A stretch of 42,377 nucleotides of DNA from Flavobacteriales bacterium (GTDB taxonomy: Bacteria > Bacteroidota > Bacteroidia > Flavobacteriales_D > Sanyastnellaceae): the NCBI GenBank assembly GCA_947448135.1, contig CANFLZ010000019.1, positions 1 through 42,377 on the forward strand. Reading direction: 5' to 3'. Position 1 is the first letter of the stretch. Each line of letters starts with the position of its first letter. The position numbers and the translations under genes were made by a program. The notes beneath the pieces were generated by a model. The model made no database searches and was not told the origin of the DNA. It saw only the letters and a list, made by a program, of their open reading frames with translations. Positions 6,815 through 15,305 of this stretch are shown here, in pieces.

Positions 6815-9503
6815 TATGAAGAATATCTTTTTAAAAGCCCTTCCACATGCAATTGCTATTTTGTTATTTATAGCGATTTCCGTGGCGTACTTTTCTCCTG
6901 TTATGAATGGTTATTCCTTAAAGCAAGGTGATATCGAGAACTGGAAAGGAATGTCAAAGGAGATTGTTGATTATCGCTTATTGCACAATGGTGAAGATCC
7001 ATTGTGGACGGACGCCATGTTTGGAGGAATGCCTGCCTATCAAGTCTCTACCATGCACCCTTCCAATATATTCAAGTATTGCATCGTTGCATTTCGTCTG
7101 GGATTGCCAGGCCCGATTGGGATTTTGTTTTCTGTATTAATGGGCGGTTATCTCATGGGTTTATTCTTAAGAATTCGTCCTTGGGTTTCTATATTGTTGG
7201 GATTGGCAATAGGATTATCTACCGTGAATATTCTCTATTTGGGAGCGGGACACACGGCAAAAGTGGTCGCCATTGGATTTATCGCGCCCATGATGGGGGC
7301 AATGATTTACGCCATGCGCTCACGCTCTTTATTGGGATGGGCAGCTTTTGCTTTCTTTTTGGGATGTCAAATAACATGCAATCACTTACAGATGACCTAT
7401 TATGCCGGTATTTTATTGGCGGTCATTTTTGTGTTCGAATGGGCCAAGCAGTGGATGTCGGGCTCTATGAAAACAGCGATAATGACACTTGCATTTGCCT
7501 TAGTGGCTGCTGTTGTTGCCTTGTTGCCCAACGCCAGTAATTTGATGACCACCTATGAATACAGTCAATACACGACGCGCGGAAAAAGTGATTTGACCAT
7601 CAGTAGTAAAAAAGAACAACGAGAAGAGAAAGACCAACAAGGGTTGTCTGAAGATTATATTTTGGATTACAACTACAACAAAGGGGAGCGTTGGAGTATT
7701 TGGTTTCCCAATGCAAACGGTGGAGCCAATGGCTATTTTAAAATGAGTGCACCTGAGGCAGTGAAAGGCGTTAAGCGCGATATCAAACCCATCGTTGAAA
7801 TGATGGACCCATACTGGGGCGGTCAAAGCAGTAGCGGTGGAGCTTTTTATTTTGGATGGGTGGCTTTTGTTTTGGCTGTTTTTGCTCTCTTCTTTGTACA
7901 GGATATTTTGAGATGGCCACTTTTGATCATTTCAATTCTCTCCTTGGCATTGGCCGTAAATGAAATGACGCCAATCAATGATTTTTTTATTCATCATTTT
8001 CCGATGTACAAAAAGTTCAGAGATTCAAAAATGATCTTGATGTTATTGCCCATTGCTTGGACGGCTTTAGCGGGACTCATGTTGGAAAAATGGATCGATA
8101 CGGAATGGGTATGGCAATCCATCAAGAAGAAATGGATGTTGATCTCTGGGGCAATGCTGGTAGTAGTTTTAATGATGATGGCTCAGCCTGGATTGGTAGG
8201 AAATTTTGAAGGAAGCAATTTATCAGAAACCATTACCAATCGATTGGTGCAGTTTCAGGTAATTAAAAATCCAGCTCAAATTACCCAACAGGAATTGGGC
8301 TTGGTTGATCAAGTTTCTGAGGAGGTAATCAAAGCCAGACAAGTGATGTTCTCTGCTGATGTTCAACGTGGATTGCTTTTGTTACTATTGATCTTGGGTG
8401 TTTTCTTTGTTGGGATAAAATACAACAAAACGAAATGGCCTGCGCTTGTTTTGCTGGCGTTGATTCTCCTGGGAGATCAATGGTCTGTTTGTCATCGTTA
8501 TTTGAATAGTGATAAGGATAAAGGAAAATACTTGCGCTATGTGAAGTCGGATGAATTGGTTGTTCCGGCGGCCCCTACTGCAGCTGATTTGATGATTCTT
8601 GAGAAAGAATCGAAGTTGGTTAACACGGCAGAATTCTCTTCCAAAAAGGATGATATTTTATCCAAAATGAACGAAGAACCGGAATGGAAAAAATTCAAGA
8701 ATAGCGAAATAAAAGCACAGATTGCCAGCTTTGCCGCTTTGAATTTGTCCAGCCATTATCGTGTGTTGACATTGCAAAATCCATTCAGTAACGCAGATGT
8801 CAGCTATTTGCACAAGAGTATAGGTGGATATCATGGCGCCAAGCTCAAGCGTTACCAAGAGTTGATCGAATTTTGTATTCAGCCAGAAATGGAAAGAATG
8901 GTTGATTCATTGCGTAAAGTAGGGATGAACTACAACTTTAATTCTACTCCTGTTTTGAATATGTTGAACACCAAGTACATCACTTACAGTGCTGAAAATC
9001 CGCCATTGGAGAACCGTAACGCATGTGGTGCAGCTTGGTTTGTAGATAAGGTAACTCCAGTAAAGAATGCCAACGAAGAAATTTTGGCGTTGCATACTAT
9101 GGATACCCGAAACGAGGCTGTTGTCAATGAGTCTTTTGCCAAGTCTTTTGGAACCTCTGGAAAAGATAGTTTGGACACCGTTCACCTATTGCAATACAGT
9201 CCCAATGAATTGACTTATGAGTCAAAATCGAAGAATGCGGGCGCTATTGTATTTTCAGAAATTTATTATCCCAAAGGATGGGTGTGCACTGTGGATGGTC
9301 AGCCTGTTGAGACTGCGCAAGTGAATTTTGTTTTGCGCGGAATACAAGTTCCTGCAGGTAAGCATGAGATTGTTTGGCGCTTTGAACCAGCGGTTTGGAA
9401 AACAAGTACACAACTCTCGGGACTTGGATCGGGCTTGATGATTCTAATGCTCTTGGGCGGCGTTTTTGTTGAGCGCAAGAATCGAATGAAAGTTGCCAAA
9501 TAA
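6807..9503 (+). CDS. YfhO family polytopic membrane protein
   Basis: 898 residues with many membrane segments in the first ~550 (starting at ~12-30), a soluble region (~560-850) and a last membrane segment near 870-890. The N-terminal YFSPVMNGYSLKQGDIENWKG and DPLWTDAMFGGMPAYQ are typical of the YfhO family. Bacterial YfhO proteins resemble GT-C glycosyltransferases and are tied to glycosylation of cell-wall polymers or lipids. The exact substrate is not known. Start choice is ATG 6807 or ATG 6816 (MNNMKN). The last 60 bp overlap the convergent gene at 9444-10148. Confidence 0.85.
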   Translation: MNNMKNIFLKALPHAIAILLFIAISVAYFSPVMNGYSLKQGDIENWKGMSKEIVDYRLLHNGEDPLWTDAMFGGMPAYQVSTMHPSNIFKYCIVAFRLGLPGPIGILFSVLMGGYLMGLFLRIRPWVSILLGLAIGLSTVNILYLGAGHTAKVVAIGFIAPMMGAMIYAMRSRSLLGWAAFAFFLGCQITCNHLQMTYYAGILLAVIFVFEWAKQWMSGSMKTAIMTLAFALVAAVVALLPNASNLMTTYEYSQYTTRGKSDLTISSKKEQREEKDQQGLSEDYILDYNYNKGERWSIWFPNANGGANGYFKMSAPEAVKGVKRDIKPIVEMMDPYWGGQSSSGGAFYFGWVAFVLAVFALFFVQDILRWPLLIISILSLALAVNEMTPINDFFIHHFPMYKKFRDSKMILMLLPIAWTALAGLMLEKWIDTEWVWQSIKKKWMLISGAMLVVVLMMMAQPGLVGNFEGSNLSETITNRLVQFQVIKNPAQITQQELGLVDQVSEEVIKARQVMFSADVQRGLLLLLLILGVFFVGIKYNKTKWPALVLLALILLGDQWSVCHRYLNSDKDKGKYLRYVKSDELVVPAAPTAADLMILEKESKLVNTAEFSSKKDDILSKMNEEPEWKKFKNSEIKAQIASFAALNLSSHYRVLTLQNPFSNADVSYLHKSIGGYHGAKLKRYQELIEFCIQPEMERMVDSLRKVGMNYNFNSTPVLNMLNTKYITYSAENPPLENRNACGAAWFVDKVTPVKNANEEILALHTMDTRNEAVVNESFAKSFGTSGKDSLDTVHLLQYSPNELTYESKSKNAGAIVFSEIYYPKGWVCTVDGQPVETAQVNFVLRGIQVPAGKHEIVWRFEPAVWKTSTQLSGLGSGLMILMLLGGVFVERKNRMKVAK

Positions 9504-10148
9504 GAGGAGAGGGTAAACTACGGAAGGAATAAGAGAGAAGGGAAAATGCTGATAGGCAAAATTGGGATTGGCGTAGCTCCATTGTTGATGAGAAAAAGGA
9601 ATCGCTCCATAGCCAAAAATAATTTCAGCTATGCTGACCAAAATAAGAATGACGTGAAATGAGAAATGGGCAGATTTGCCCATTTTTTTTTGGACGAATA
9701 CATACACAATCGCCATTACTCCCAATATGATTTCGGGTTGTAGAATCGGAGAATGAAACAGCAGAGGCATTTGTTTTTCTTGGTTCACTGCAATCAGCAA
9801 CCAGCCCAATGGGAGCCGCGCCAATTGCAGCCATGCGAGCATATGGATATTGAGGCTATACACCCATCTTTTGCCTCTGGGCGTGAAATACAACAGACAA
9901 GCAAAGGCCAATGCAAAAATCCAGGGAAACACAAAGTGCACCCAACCCGAATTTCGGTTCATGTACCATCTGTTGAGCGATAATACACTTTGAAAAAGAG
10001 ACCAAAGTACCCACATTAGAATGGCCATGTGGGCTTTATTTCTGGTTCTTTCTGAATGGCTTTTTGTAACACCTGGAATGAGTAGGCCAATCGCTATAAA
10101 GACAGTGACAATTCCCAGAATCGTCAGCCAAGTGGGGAGTGCTAACAT
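9444..10148 (-). CDS. Membrane protein of unknown function, about seven membrane segments
   Basis: 234 residues, mostly hydrophobic helices: ~7-26, 42-62, 71-87, 94-116, 134-152, 160-180 and 205-225. Short positive loops such as TPRGKRW and VQKKMGKS lie between them. I do not recognise the family. Aromatic residues are abundant and no catalytic motif stands out. The start ATG 10148 is about 43 nt downstream of a minus-strand TACCTTTG box. The 3' end runs 60 bp into the antisense end of the YfhO gene and both stop codons are intact. Confidence 0.6.
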   Translation of the reverse strand: MLALPTWLTILGIVTVFIAIGLLIPGVTKSHSERTRNKAHMAILMWVLWSLFQSVLSLNRWYMNRNSGWVHFVFPWIFALAFACLLYFTPRGKRWVYSLNIHMLAWLQLARLPLGWLLIAVNQEKQMPLLFHSPILQPEIILGVMAIVYVFVQKKMGKSAHFSFHVILILVSIAEIIFGYGAIPFSHQQWSYANPNFAYQHFPFSLIPSVVYPLLLFGNFHSILALNKNAAQEH

Positions 10149-10191
10149 GCTTAACTAAATTTATTGAATACCTGTAATTAAATTTCTGCGC

Positions 10192-10199
10192 CAAAGGTA
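10192..10199 (-). promoter_or_regulatory. -7 box for the gene at 9444-10148
   Basis: TACCTTTG on the minus strand, a perfect TAnnTTTG. No clear TTTG is seen 19-21 bp upstream. It stands back to back with a plus-strand box at 10209-10216, only 9 bp away. Confidence 0.45.
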
Positions 10200-10208
10200 T
10201 TCCCTTAT

Positions 10209-10216
10209 TAGCTTTG
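10209..10216 (+). promoter_or_regulatory. -7 box for the gene at 10222
   Basis: TAGCTTTG, a perfect TAnnTTTG, ends 5 nt before ATG 10222, predicting a leaderless or nearly leaderless message. The -33 element is weak (TTTCTG near 10183). Confidence 0.5.
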
Positions 10217-10221
10217 TTGCG

Positions 10222-11472
10222 ATGATGTTTGCCATTCCATCGAAGGAGGAAAAAAAAGGATGTTCATGGGTCGAATGGCTCTGCTGCAAGACCAGAGCTG
10301 AAGTAGCTTGGGTGCAGGACTGGAAAAATATCCCTCAAGAATTTTACCCTTTTTTAGAAAGTGTTTTTTTACAAGAGAAATACATTCTGGCCATTCAGCA
10401 AGAATATGATTGCTCTGTTGTATTGTTTCGATACGATCAAAAACCCGCTGGTGTAGCTGTTTTTTTCAAGTCAACTTTCTACACGAAAGATTGGCGAGGT
10501 GGCGAGGAATGGGGAAAAATTGCACGGTGGTTGGCCCGAAAGTGGGAAGTGGCTAGTCAAGAACAAAATGTTTTGGTTTGCGGTAACCCCTTTGTTTCTG
10601 GGCCACATGGATTTCAGTTTGATAACCAATTGACAGCAGAAGTAAAGGCAGATTTGTTGTGCCAAGCGATGGATCAAGCGGTAAATGAATTGCGCAAGCA
10701 AGGTGAGAACATTGCCATTTGTTTGATCAAAGACTTTACATGTTACAATAAAGACTTGGTGGCGCATTTGAAAAAATGTGGATTTGGCGCTGTGGGTGCG
10801 GATCCGATCATGGTATTGCCGATTTTATCCCATTGGAATTCTTTTGAAGATTACACCGAAGGGTTGATTTCCAAATTCAGATCAAAAGCGTTAACTGCCT
10901 ATAAAAAGTCATCCGAGGTTCAGGCCAAATCACTTTCTGATGGCGAGATGCAGAATTCTGTGGATCAGTGGTATCCGCTTTATGAGCAAGTGTATCTGCA
11001 ATCGGACAATCGATGGACACCATTGTCGGCATCTACATTGATTCGGATGAAAGAGACTTTAGGGACTGCGATGATTTTCACTGGATATTATTGGAACGAA
11101 AAAATGGTCGGTTTTTCCGTGGCTATTTTGGATGATTCCATGGAGGCACACTTGGTAGGGATGGATTATCATGTGAGCAAAGAGCTCTATTTGTATTCCC
11201 GCATGTTGTATGATTTTGTTCAATTGGGAATTAAAAATAAGTCAACCGAGATTGTTTTTGGCCGAACGGCCGTTGAGATAAAATCCGCATTGGGCGCAGT
11301 GCCCGTTGAACTCGGAAACGTTATGCGTCACTCTAGATCGATTCCTAATTTATTTGTTCGTTGGATCACTCATTCATTGGAATATGAAACGGATTCTATC
11401 CGAAACCCCTGGAAGCAACAGGAAGAATTGCTCATTTCGGAACGAATAGAAAAATGGAAGCGTCATGAATGA
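10222..11472 (+). CDS. GNAT/FemAB-like N-acyltransferase
   Basis: 416 residues, no signal peptide. The size and the layout of two related halves (about 30-200 and 210-390) suggest a double-GNAT FemAB-like fold of the 'predicted N-acyltransferase' kind. Typical strands are VVLFRYDQKPAGVAVFF (~66-82) in the first half and GYYWNEKMVGFSVAILDD with ELYLYSRMLYDFVQLG in the second. Such enzymes transfer aminoacyl or acyl groups. The substrate is unknown. The 3' end overlaps the MFS transporter gene by 8 bp, so synthesis and transport of one product is possible. An alternative start is the second ATG (10225). Confidence 0.6.
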   Translation: MMFAIPSKEEKKGCSWVEWLCCKTRAEVAWVQDWKNIPQEFYPFLESVFLQEKYILAIQQEYDCSVVLFRYDQKPAGVAVFFKSTFYTKDWRGGEEWGKIARWLARKWEVASQEQNVLVCGNPFVSGPHGFQFDNQLTAEVKADLLCQAMDQAVNELRKQGENIAICLIKDFTCYNKDLVAHLKKCGFGAVGADPIMVLPILSHWNSFEDYTEGLISKFRSKALTAYKKSSEVQAKSLSDGEMQNSVDQWYPLYEQVYLQSDNRWTPLSASTLIRMKETLGTAMIFTGYYWNEKMVGFSVAILDDSMEAHLVGMDYHVSKELYLYSRMLYDFVQLGIKNKSTEIVFGRTAVEIKSALGAVPVELGNVMRHSRSIPNLFVRWITHSLEYETDSIRNPWKQQEELLISERIEKWKRHE

Positions 11473-12691
11473 GAAAAGAATTTTGTGGGCATTGGCTGCA
11501 GTGCAGTTCACCAACATCGTTGACTTCATGATCATGATGCCCATGGGAGACATTTTAAAAAAGGAGTTGATGATTGGCCCAGGAGCCTACGGCTTATTGG
11601 TTTCCTCGTATGGATTGGCAGCAGGATTGTCTTCTTTTCTTGGTGTTTTTTATCTCGACAGCATGGATCGAAAAAAGGCCTTGTTGATGGCTTATTTTGG
11701 ATTTATTCTAGGCACCTTGTCTTCGGCGGTTGTTCCCAATACGGCCGATATTGGATTGAATTACTATCTCTTTATCGGCACCCGCGTCCTGACTGGAATT
11801 ACGGGAGGTTTGTTGGGTGGACTGGTGATGTCCATTGTAGGAGATTTGATTCCTCTGGAACGACGCGGGAGAGCAATGGGGATAATTACTATGGCCTTTT
11901 CATTAGCGGCTATTTTAGGCGTTCCAATCGCATTGATTTTGGTGGATTTATTTGACAACAATTGGCATGTTCCATTTTTTGCGGTGAGTGGATTGAGTGT
12001 TTTGTTTTGGTTGATGGTTTGGCGATTTTTACCTTCCATCAATGCCCATTTGAATAAGGGCCACACCTTTCACCCAATGGATACCATTCGCGGAGTGTTG
12101 GTATCAAAGGCGCAAAGAAGTGCGCTGCTGTTTACTGTGATGTTGGTATTGGGACAGTTTACCGTAATCAGTTTCCTGACGCCATTTTACATTAATAACG
12201 TGGGGTTGGCACAAAATCAAATCAAGTATATCTATATAGCAGGAGGAGCCGCGACGGTTATTTCAGGCATTTCCATTGGCAAGGCAGTGGACCGTTGGGG
12301 AAGGTTTCGAATATTTACGCTTTTTGCAATATTGTCCTGTGTGACCATGTTGATCAACACCAACCTGCCAGTAGTTGGGTTGGGTTGGGTAATGTTTTTG
12401 GCGATGTTTTATTTTACTTTCATTTCTGGAAGAATGATTCCGGCCAACACCATTGTTTCAGCGGTGGTGAACCCAAAGCAAAGAGCAGGTTTTATGAGTT
12501 TAAACAGTTCAGCACAAAGCTTGGCCTCGGGTACTAGTGCGATAATCGCGGGAGCGGTCATATCACAAGCCAATGAGCATGCGCCTTTGGAGCATTACGA
12601 CTGGGTTGGATACATTGCCATTGGATTTACACTTGTTTCCATGCTCATTGTTAGAAGAATTAAAAAATTATCTGCAACCCAGGTGGTTTAG
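11465..12691 (+). CDS. MFS transporter, AraJ-like drug/metabolite efflux type
   Basis: 408 residues with 12 predicted membrane segments. The N-terminus has IVDFMIMMPMGDIL, typical of DHA1-type exporters. The loop 2-3 motif appears as DSMDRKKALL and its second-half counterpart as GKAVDRWGRFRIF. GVPIALILVDLFDNNWHVPF is the antiporter-type motif in segment 5. It probably exports small molecules by proton antiport. Translation is coupled to the upstream acyltransferase (8-bp overlap), which makes that enzyme's product a candidate substrate. That is inference. Confidence 0.85.
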   Translation: MNEKRILWALAAVQFTNIVDFMIMMPMGDILKKELMIGPGAYGLLVSSYGLAAGLSSFLGVFYLDSMDRKKALLMAYFGFILGTLSSAVVPNTADIGLNYYLFIGTRVLTGITGGLLGGLVMSIVGDLIPLERRGRAMGIITMAFSLAAILGVPIALILVDLFDNNWHVPFFAVSGLSVLFWLMVWRFLPSINAHLNKGHTFHPMDTIRGVLVSKAQRSALLFTVMLVLGQFTVISFLTPFYINNVGLAQNQIKYIYIAGGAATVISGISIGKAVDRWGRFRIFTLFAILSCVTMLINTNLPVVGLGWVMFLAMFYFTFISGRMIPANTIVSAVVNPKQRAGFMSLNSSAQSLASGTSAIIAGAVISQANEHAPLEHYDWVGYIAIGFTLVSMLIVRRIKKLSATQVV

Positions 12692-12696
12692 GTTTT

Positions 12697-12704
12697 TATT
12701 TTCG
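12697..12704 (+). promoter_or_regulatory. -7 box for the gene at 12709
   Basis: TATTTTCG (TAnnTTYG) ends 4 nt before ATG 12709, the same spacing as for FIST, fbp and metG. Only a weak -33 (TCTG, 12671-12674). Confidence 0.35.
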
Positions 12705-12708
12705 TGCC

Positions 12709-12942
12709 ATGCGACTAGTCAATCAAATACCACATCCACATTTGCGAATAGTTATTCATGAATACAATGGCAAATATTGGGTAGAGTTTGAGGGTGGTCG
12801 ATGCAAGCAGAATTTTAAATTTGATAAAGAACAATACGCATTGCCTGCGATTGAGCAATGGGTTCAAAATGAAATTCCTTTTGTCATGGATCGAATGAAT
12901 GCGATGCATGAAAATTTAAGGAGACTTACACCAGAATTATGA
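12709..12942 (+). CDS. Small conserved-looking hypothetical protein, 77 aa
   Basis: Soluble, no signal peptide. It reads as a beta-hairpin (HLRIVIHEYNGKYWVEFEGGR) followed by a helix (YALPAIEQWVQNEIPFVMDRMNAMHENLRRL). I do not recognise the family. Support for a real gene: its stop overlaps the next start by ATGA, it fills the space in a dense operon, and a -7 box sits 4 nt before its ATG. Confidence 0.55.
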   Translation: MRLVNQIPHPHLRIVIHEYNGKYWVEFEGGRCKQNFKFDKEQYALPAIEQWVQNEIPFVMDRMNAMHENLRRLTPEL

Positions 12943-13565
12943 AAAAAAACATAGTCATCATTTCAGTCTTAGCCCTTCAATTTATTTTGATTGGTTATTT
13001 GCTTTGGAAAACCAACGAGCCAACGGGTAAACCGGATTTGGAAAATGTTCCTGTTGCTTCTGCCTTTGTGGATACCGCTCATGTCAAGGCAGCTGTTGTG
13101 GCTTATATCAACGGAGACAGCATCAACTCGCAATATCAATTTATCAAGGACAAAGAGTCACAGTTGGAGAGCACTTTAAAGGGAGCGGATGCACAATTCC
13201 AAAAGGAATATGCCAAGCGAGAGAAAGAAGCGCAAGATTTGATTCAATATGCCAACAGCAAGCAATTGCCCGAAGATGAAGCCCGCACAGTTCAAGAGCG
13301 ATTGGCGCAGTTGGAAGGAGAGATACAGCAATTGGATACAAAGATGTCCAATGATATTTCTGTGAAGAAAGAAGCCATGATGAAAGAGTTGAACAAGCGC
13401 GTGGAAAAATACTTGGCCAAGTTTGCCAAGGACAAGAAAATAGATTTTGTATTGAATTACCAAGAGGGTATTCCAATTGTTTTGCATGGCAATGCAGCAT
13501 TCAATGTCACTGCAGAAGTTTTAGCGGGATTGAATGCCGAGTATGCTGCCGAAAAAGGGAAGTAA
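12939..13565 (+). CDS. OmpH/Skp-family periplasmic chaperone-like protein
   Basis: 208 residues. An uncleaved anchor or signal segment (residues 5-22) precedes a periplasmic part. AVVAYINGDSINSQYQF opens the Skp fold, a long charged coiled coil follows (~65-150, KEYAKREKEAQDLIQ, KEAMMKELNKRVEKYLAKFAK), and the domain closes with KIDFVLNYQEG. Skp/OmpH proteins hold outer-membrane proteins during transit. Bacteroidota carry several such genes and this one is outside the usual bamA cluster. It overlaps the upstream gene by 4 bp and the next gene starts 1 bp after its stop. Confidence 0.8.
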   Translation: MKKNIVIISVLALQFILIGYLLWKTNEPTGKPDLENVPVASAFVDTAHVKAAVVAYINGDSINSQYQFIKDKESQLESTLKGADAQFQKEYAKREKEAQDLIQYANSKQLPEDEARTVQERLAQLEGEIQQLDTKMSNDISVKKEAMMKELNKRVEKYLAKFAKDKKIDFVLNYQEGIPIVLHGNAAFNVTAEVLAGLNAEYAAEKGK

Positions 13566-13566
13566 G

Positions 13567-14115
13567 ATGTTATTGGCACAGCAGAAATATATAAACGGAG
13601 CAGCGGAGTATTTGCTGTTCATGTGGCAGATGGAAGATTTGTTGCGTGCCGTTCATTTTGATTTAGAAGCACTGAATGGATTTATCACTACCTATGCGAG
13701 CAGCGAGCAAGAGCATCAGCAGGAGAAGCAGTGGTATGAGCAAATGATTCGCAACATGCGTTCGGAGCGAATAGAGCAGCGTGGTCATTTGTCAGAGTTA
13801 GAAGAGTTGATGGTAGAATTGACCTATCTGCATCAGACCTTGTTAAAAGTGACCAAGCAAACCGATTATATTGCTTTGTATGAGGCGGCCAAGCCCAATA
13901 TGGAGGCGTATTCTTCTAAGGGGAAGGGATTTGGAACCAATGAAGTGGAGATGTGTTTGCAAGCCTTATATGGATTGTTGGTTTTGCGTCTCAAGCGAGA
14001 GACCATTTCGGAGGAGACCCAGCGAGCGATGGATAGTTTTTCAGCCCTTATGGCCGCCTTGAGTAAGGCATATTTTCAAATGAAACAAGGCGACCAACAA
14101 GCCGCCTTGAATTAA
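13567..14115 (+). CDS. DUF4924 family protein
   Basis: 182 residues from ATG 13567, 1 bp after the OmpH-like stop; the longer frame from 13534 would overlap it. The N-terminus AQQKYINGAAEYLLFMWQMEDLLRA is the signature of DUF4924, an all-helical Bacteroidota family of unknown function. Helices continue throughout, with no membrane segment. It is the last gene of the operon, followed by a hairpin at 14127-14151. Confidence 0.75.
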   Translation: MLLAQQKYINGAAEYLLFMWQMEDLLRAVHFDLEALNGFITTYASSEQEHQQEKQWYEQMIRNMRSERIEQRGHLSELEELMVELTYLHQTLLKVTKQTDYIALYEAAKPNMEAYSSKGKGFGTNEVEMCLQALYGLLVLRLKRETISEETQRAMDSFSALMAALSKAYFQMKQGDQQAALN

Positions 14116-14126
14116 CAACAACAACA

Positions 14127-14151
14127 TTATCCGACATCCCTGTCAGGATAA
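14127..14151. other. Intergenic hairpin between convergent genes
   Basis: Stem TTATCC-GACA with TGTC-(A)-GGATAA, loop TCCC, one bulged A. There is no T run on either strand, so it is not a standard intrinsic terminator, although it sits where both convergent genes should end. Confidence 0.4.
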
Positions 14152-14157
14152 GCATCT

Positions 14158-14628
14158 TTATGAAAGAAGACTTTGTGTCAAAAGGAATTGCATTTGCTGA
14201 TTCTGACGATTCAATAATTCCAAATTTTGCTCATTTTCGAATTCTTGGTGGAAGCGCTCAGCAGCGTCAGCCACATGGTTGTTAAGTGCAGACAAGTTCA
14301 CAGGAACAGATATTACTCTAAAAGGGCGGCTATCATTTAAAAGAGATTCCCAATTCAAGTCGTTAGCGTTTTGAGCAACAAAAACAGCTTTTACTTGAGG
14401 GAATTGCATTTGAACAGATTGAAGGAATTCAGCACCAGAAGTGTTATCAAGGTATTGATCTACTACAAGCACTTGCACTTGTTCAGGAAGAAGAAGATCA
14501 AAAGCTTCAACAGCATTATTGGTAGTAAGAACTTCGAAGTTTTCGTTCAAAGTGTTTTTTACATCCGCTGCGAAAGAATTGTTTTGAGAAACTACCAAAA
14601 CTTTTGTTTGCGTGTTGTTTGATTTCAT
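14158..14628 (-). CDS. Degenerate receiver-like protein
   Basis: 156 residues from ATG 14628. An upstream in-frame ATG at 14742 adds 38 residues that overlap the leader and look non-coding. The fold reads as CheY-like: KVLVVSQNN, then VQVLVVDQYLD with Asp57 at the phosphorylation site, AVFVAQNA, and FRVISVPV. The acidic pair after strand 1 is Ser-Gln, the Thr/Ser switch position is Ala, and the conserved Lys before Pro is Ser. The C-terminus (EFENEQNLELLNRQNQQMQ) is a short Gln/Asn-rich coiled coil. It is probably a phosphorylation-independent pseudo-receiver. The leader contains a CAA repeat. Confidence 0.65.
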   Translation of the reverse strand: MKSNNTQTKVLVVSQNNSFAADVKNTLNENFEVLTTNNAVEAFDLLLPEQVQVLVVDQYLDNTSGAEFLQSVQMQFPQVKAVFVAQNANDLNWESLLNDSRPFRVISVPVNLSALNNHVADAAERFHQEFENEQNLELLNRQNQQMQFLLTQSLLS

Positions 14629-14761
14629 GACTTTGTGTTTGTTGTTGTTGTTGAGAGGTTTAACGAGAGGAGGAGAATAAAGGTTACGAAAAATGTTGAA
14701 AAAGTTTTTAAGTAGCTGAAAATCAGCGATAAAAAAGTTCATATTTATTAAAAAGAGAAAT

Positions 14762-14790
14762 AAAAAGGAGAGGATGGCGCCTCTCCTTTT
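14762..14790 (-). terminator. Intrinsic terminator of the XRE regulator gene
   Basis: Perfect 11-bp stem (14763-14773 with 14780-14790), 6-nt loop, followed on the minus strand by a T run. It lies between the XRE gene and the receiver-like gene, so the latter needs its own promoter. Confidence 0.85.
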
Positions 14791-14813
14791 GGGTAAGAAT
14801 AGGAAAAGGAAGA

Positions 14814-15200
14814 TTAAATAGGGTTAGTAAGGTTGTTGTTGATATTGGGAATAAGTTTTTGAATAATTTGAATAGAGTCGATATTGGATTGTTTGAGAAA
14901 CTGAAGGATTTGGGCATGTTGATCAAGCAGTAAGTTGATTTGATCATCGTGCGGTTTGAGGGAAGTTGTATTTTTTCGTTTTGGGTTATCGTATGGGGAT
15001 TCGTTTTCGTGCACCATGAGGACATTCATATGAACGTCGTAGATTTTGGATAGTTTTTTAAAGTCCTGGAGTCGAGCTTTTCTGAAACCGTTTTCGAGTC
15101 GGGAGTATTCGGGTTGTGAAATGCCCAGTTGATCGGCGACGTATTCTTGTTTAAGATCGTGCAGCATTCTAAACTCTCTGATTTTAGGGTAGCGAATCAT
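14814..15200 (-). CDS. XRE-family helix-turn-helix regulator
   Basis: 128 residues. The Cro/C1-type HTH covers about residues 5-60: IREFRMLHDLKQEYVADQLGISQPEYSRLENGFRKARLQDFKKLSKIY. The recognition helix is in ISQPEYSRLENG. The C-terminal half (HDDQINLLLDQHAQILQFLKQSNIDSIQIIQKLI) is a likely dimerising helix. Targets are unknown. The leader is A-rich and contains AACAACAAAACAAAAAACA just before the ATG. The gene is followed by its own strong terminator and lies just downstream of the PAS-like gene terminator, so it is monocistronic. Confidence 0.85.
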   Translation of the reverse strand: MIRYPKIREFRMLHDLKQEYVADQLGISQPEYSRLENGFRKARLQDFKKLSKIYDVHMNVLMVHENESPYDNPKRKNTTSLKPHDDQINLLLDQHAQILQFLKQSNIDSIQIIQKLIPNINNNLTNPI

Positions 15201-15255
15201 TGTTTTTTGTTTTGTTGTTAAAAATTGATTTTAGTTTGGTGCTACAAACGTGGGC

Positions 15256-15282
15256 AAAAAAAAACCGGCGAGTGCCGGTTTT
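15256..15282 (-). terminator. Intrinsic terminator of the PAS-like gene
   Basis: Perfect 9-bp stem AAAACCGGC (15261-15269) with GCCGGTTTT (15274-15282), loop GAGT. On the minus strand it runs into nine Ts. Confidence 0.85.
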
Positions 15283-15305
15283 CGAAATTTTCGAATCAAT
15301 ATGTT

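Noticed and set aside
14629-14742. N-terminal extension of the receiver-like gene to ATG 14742
   Set aside because: It would code the CAA-repeat leader and start right after the XRE terminator; the receiver fold starts after ATG 14628.
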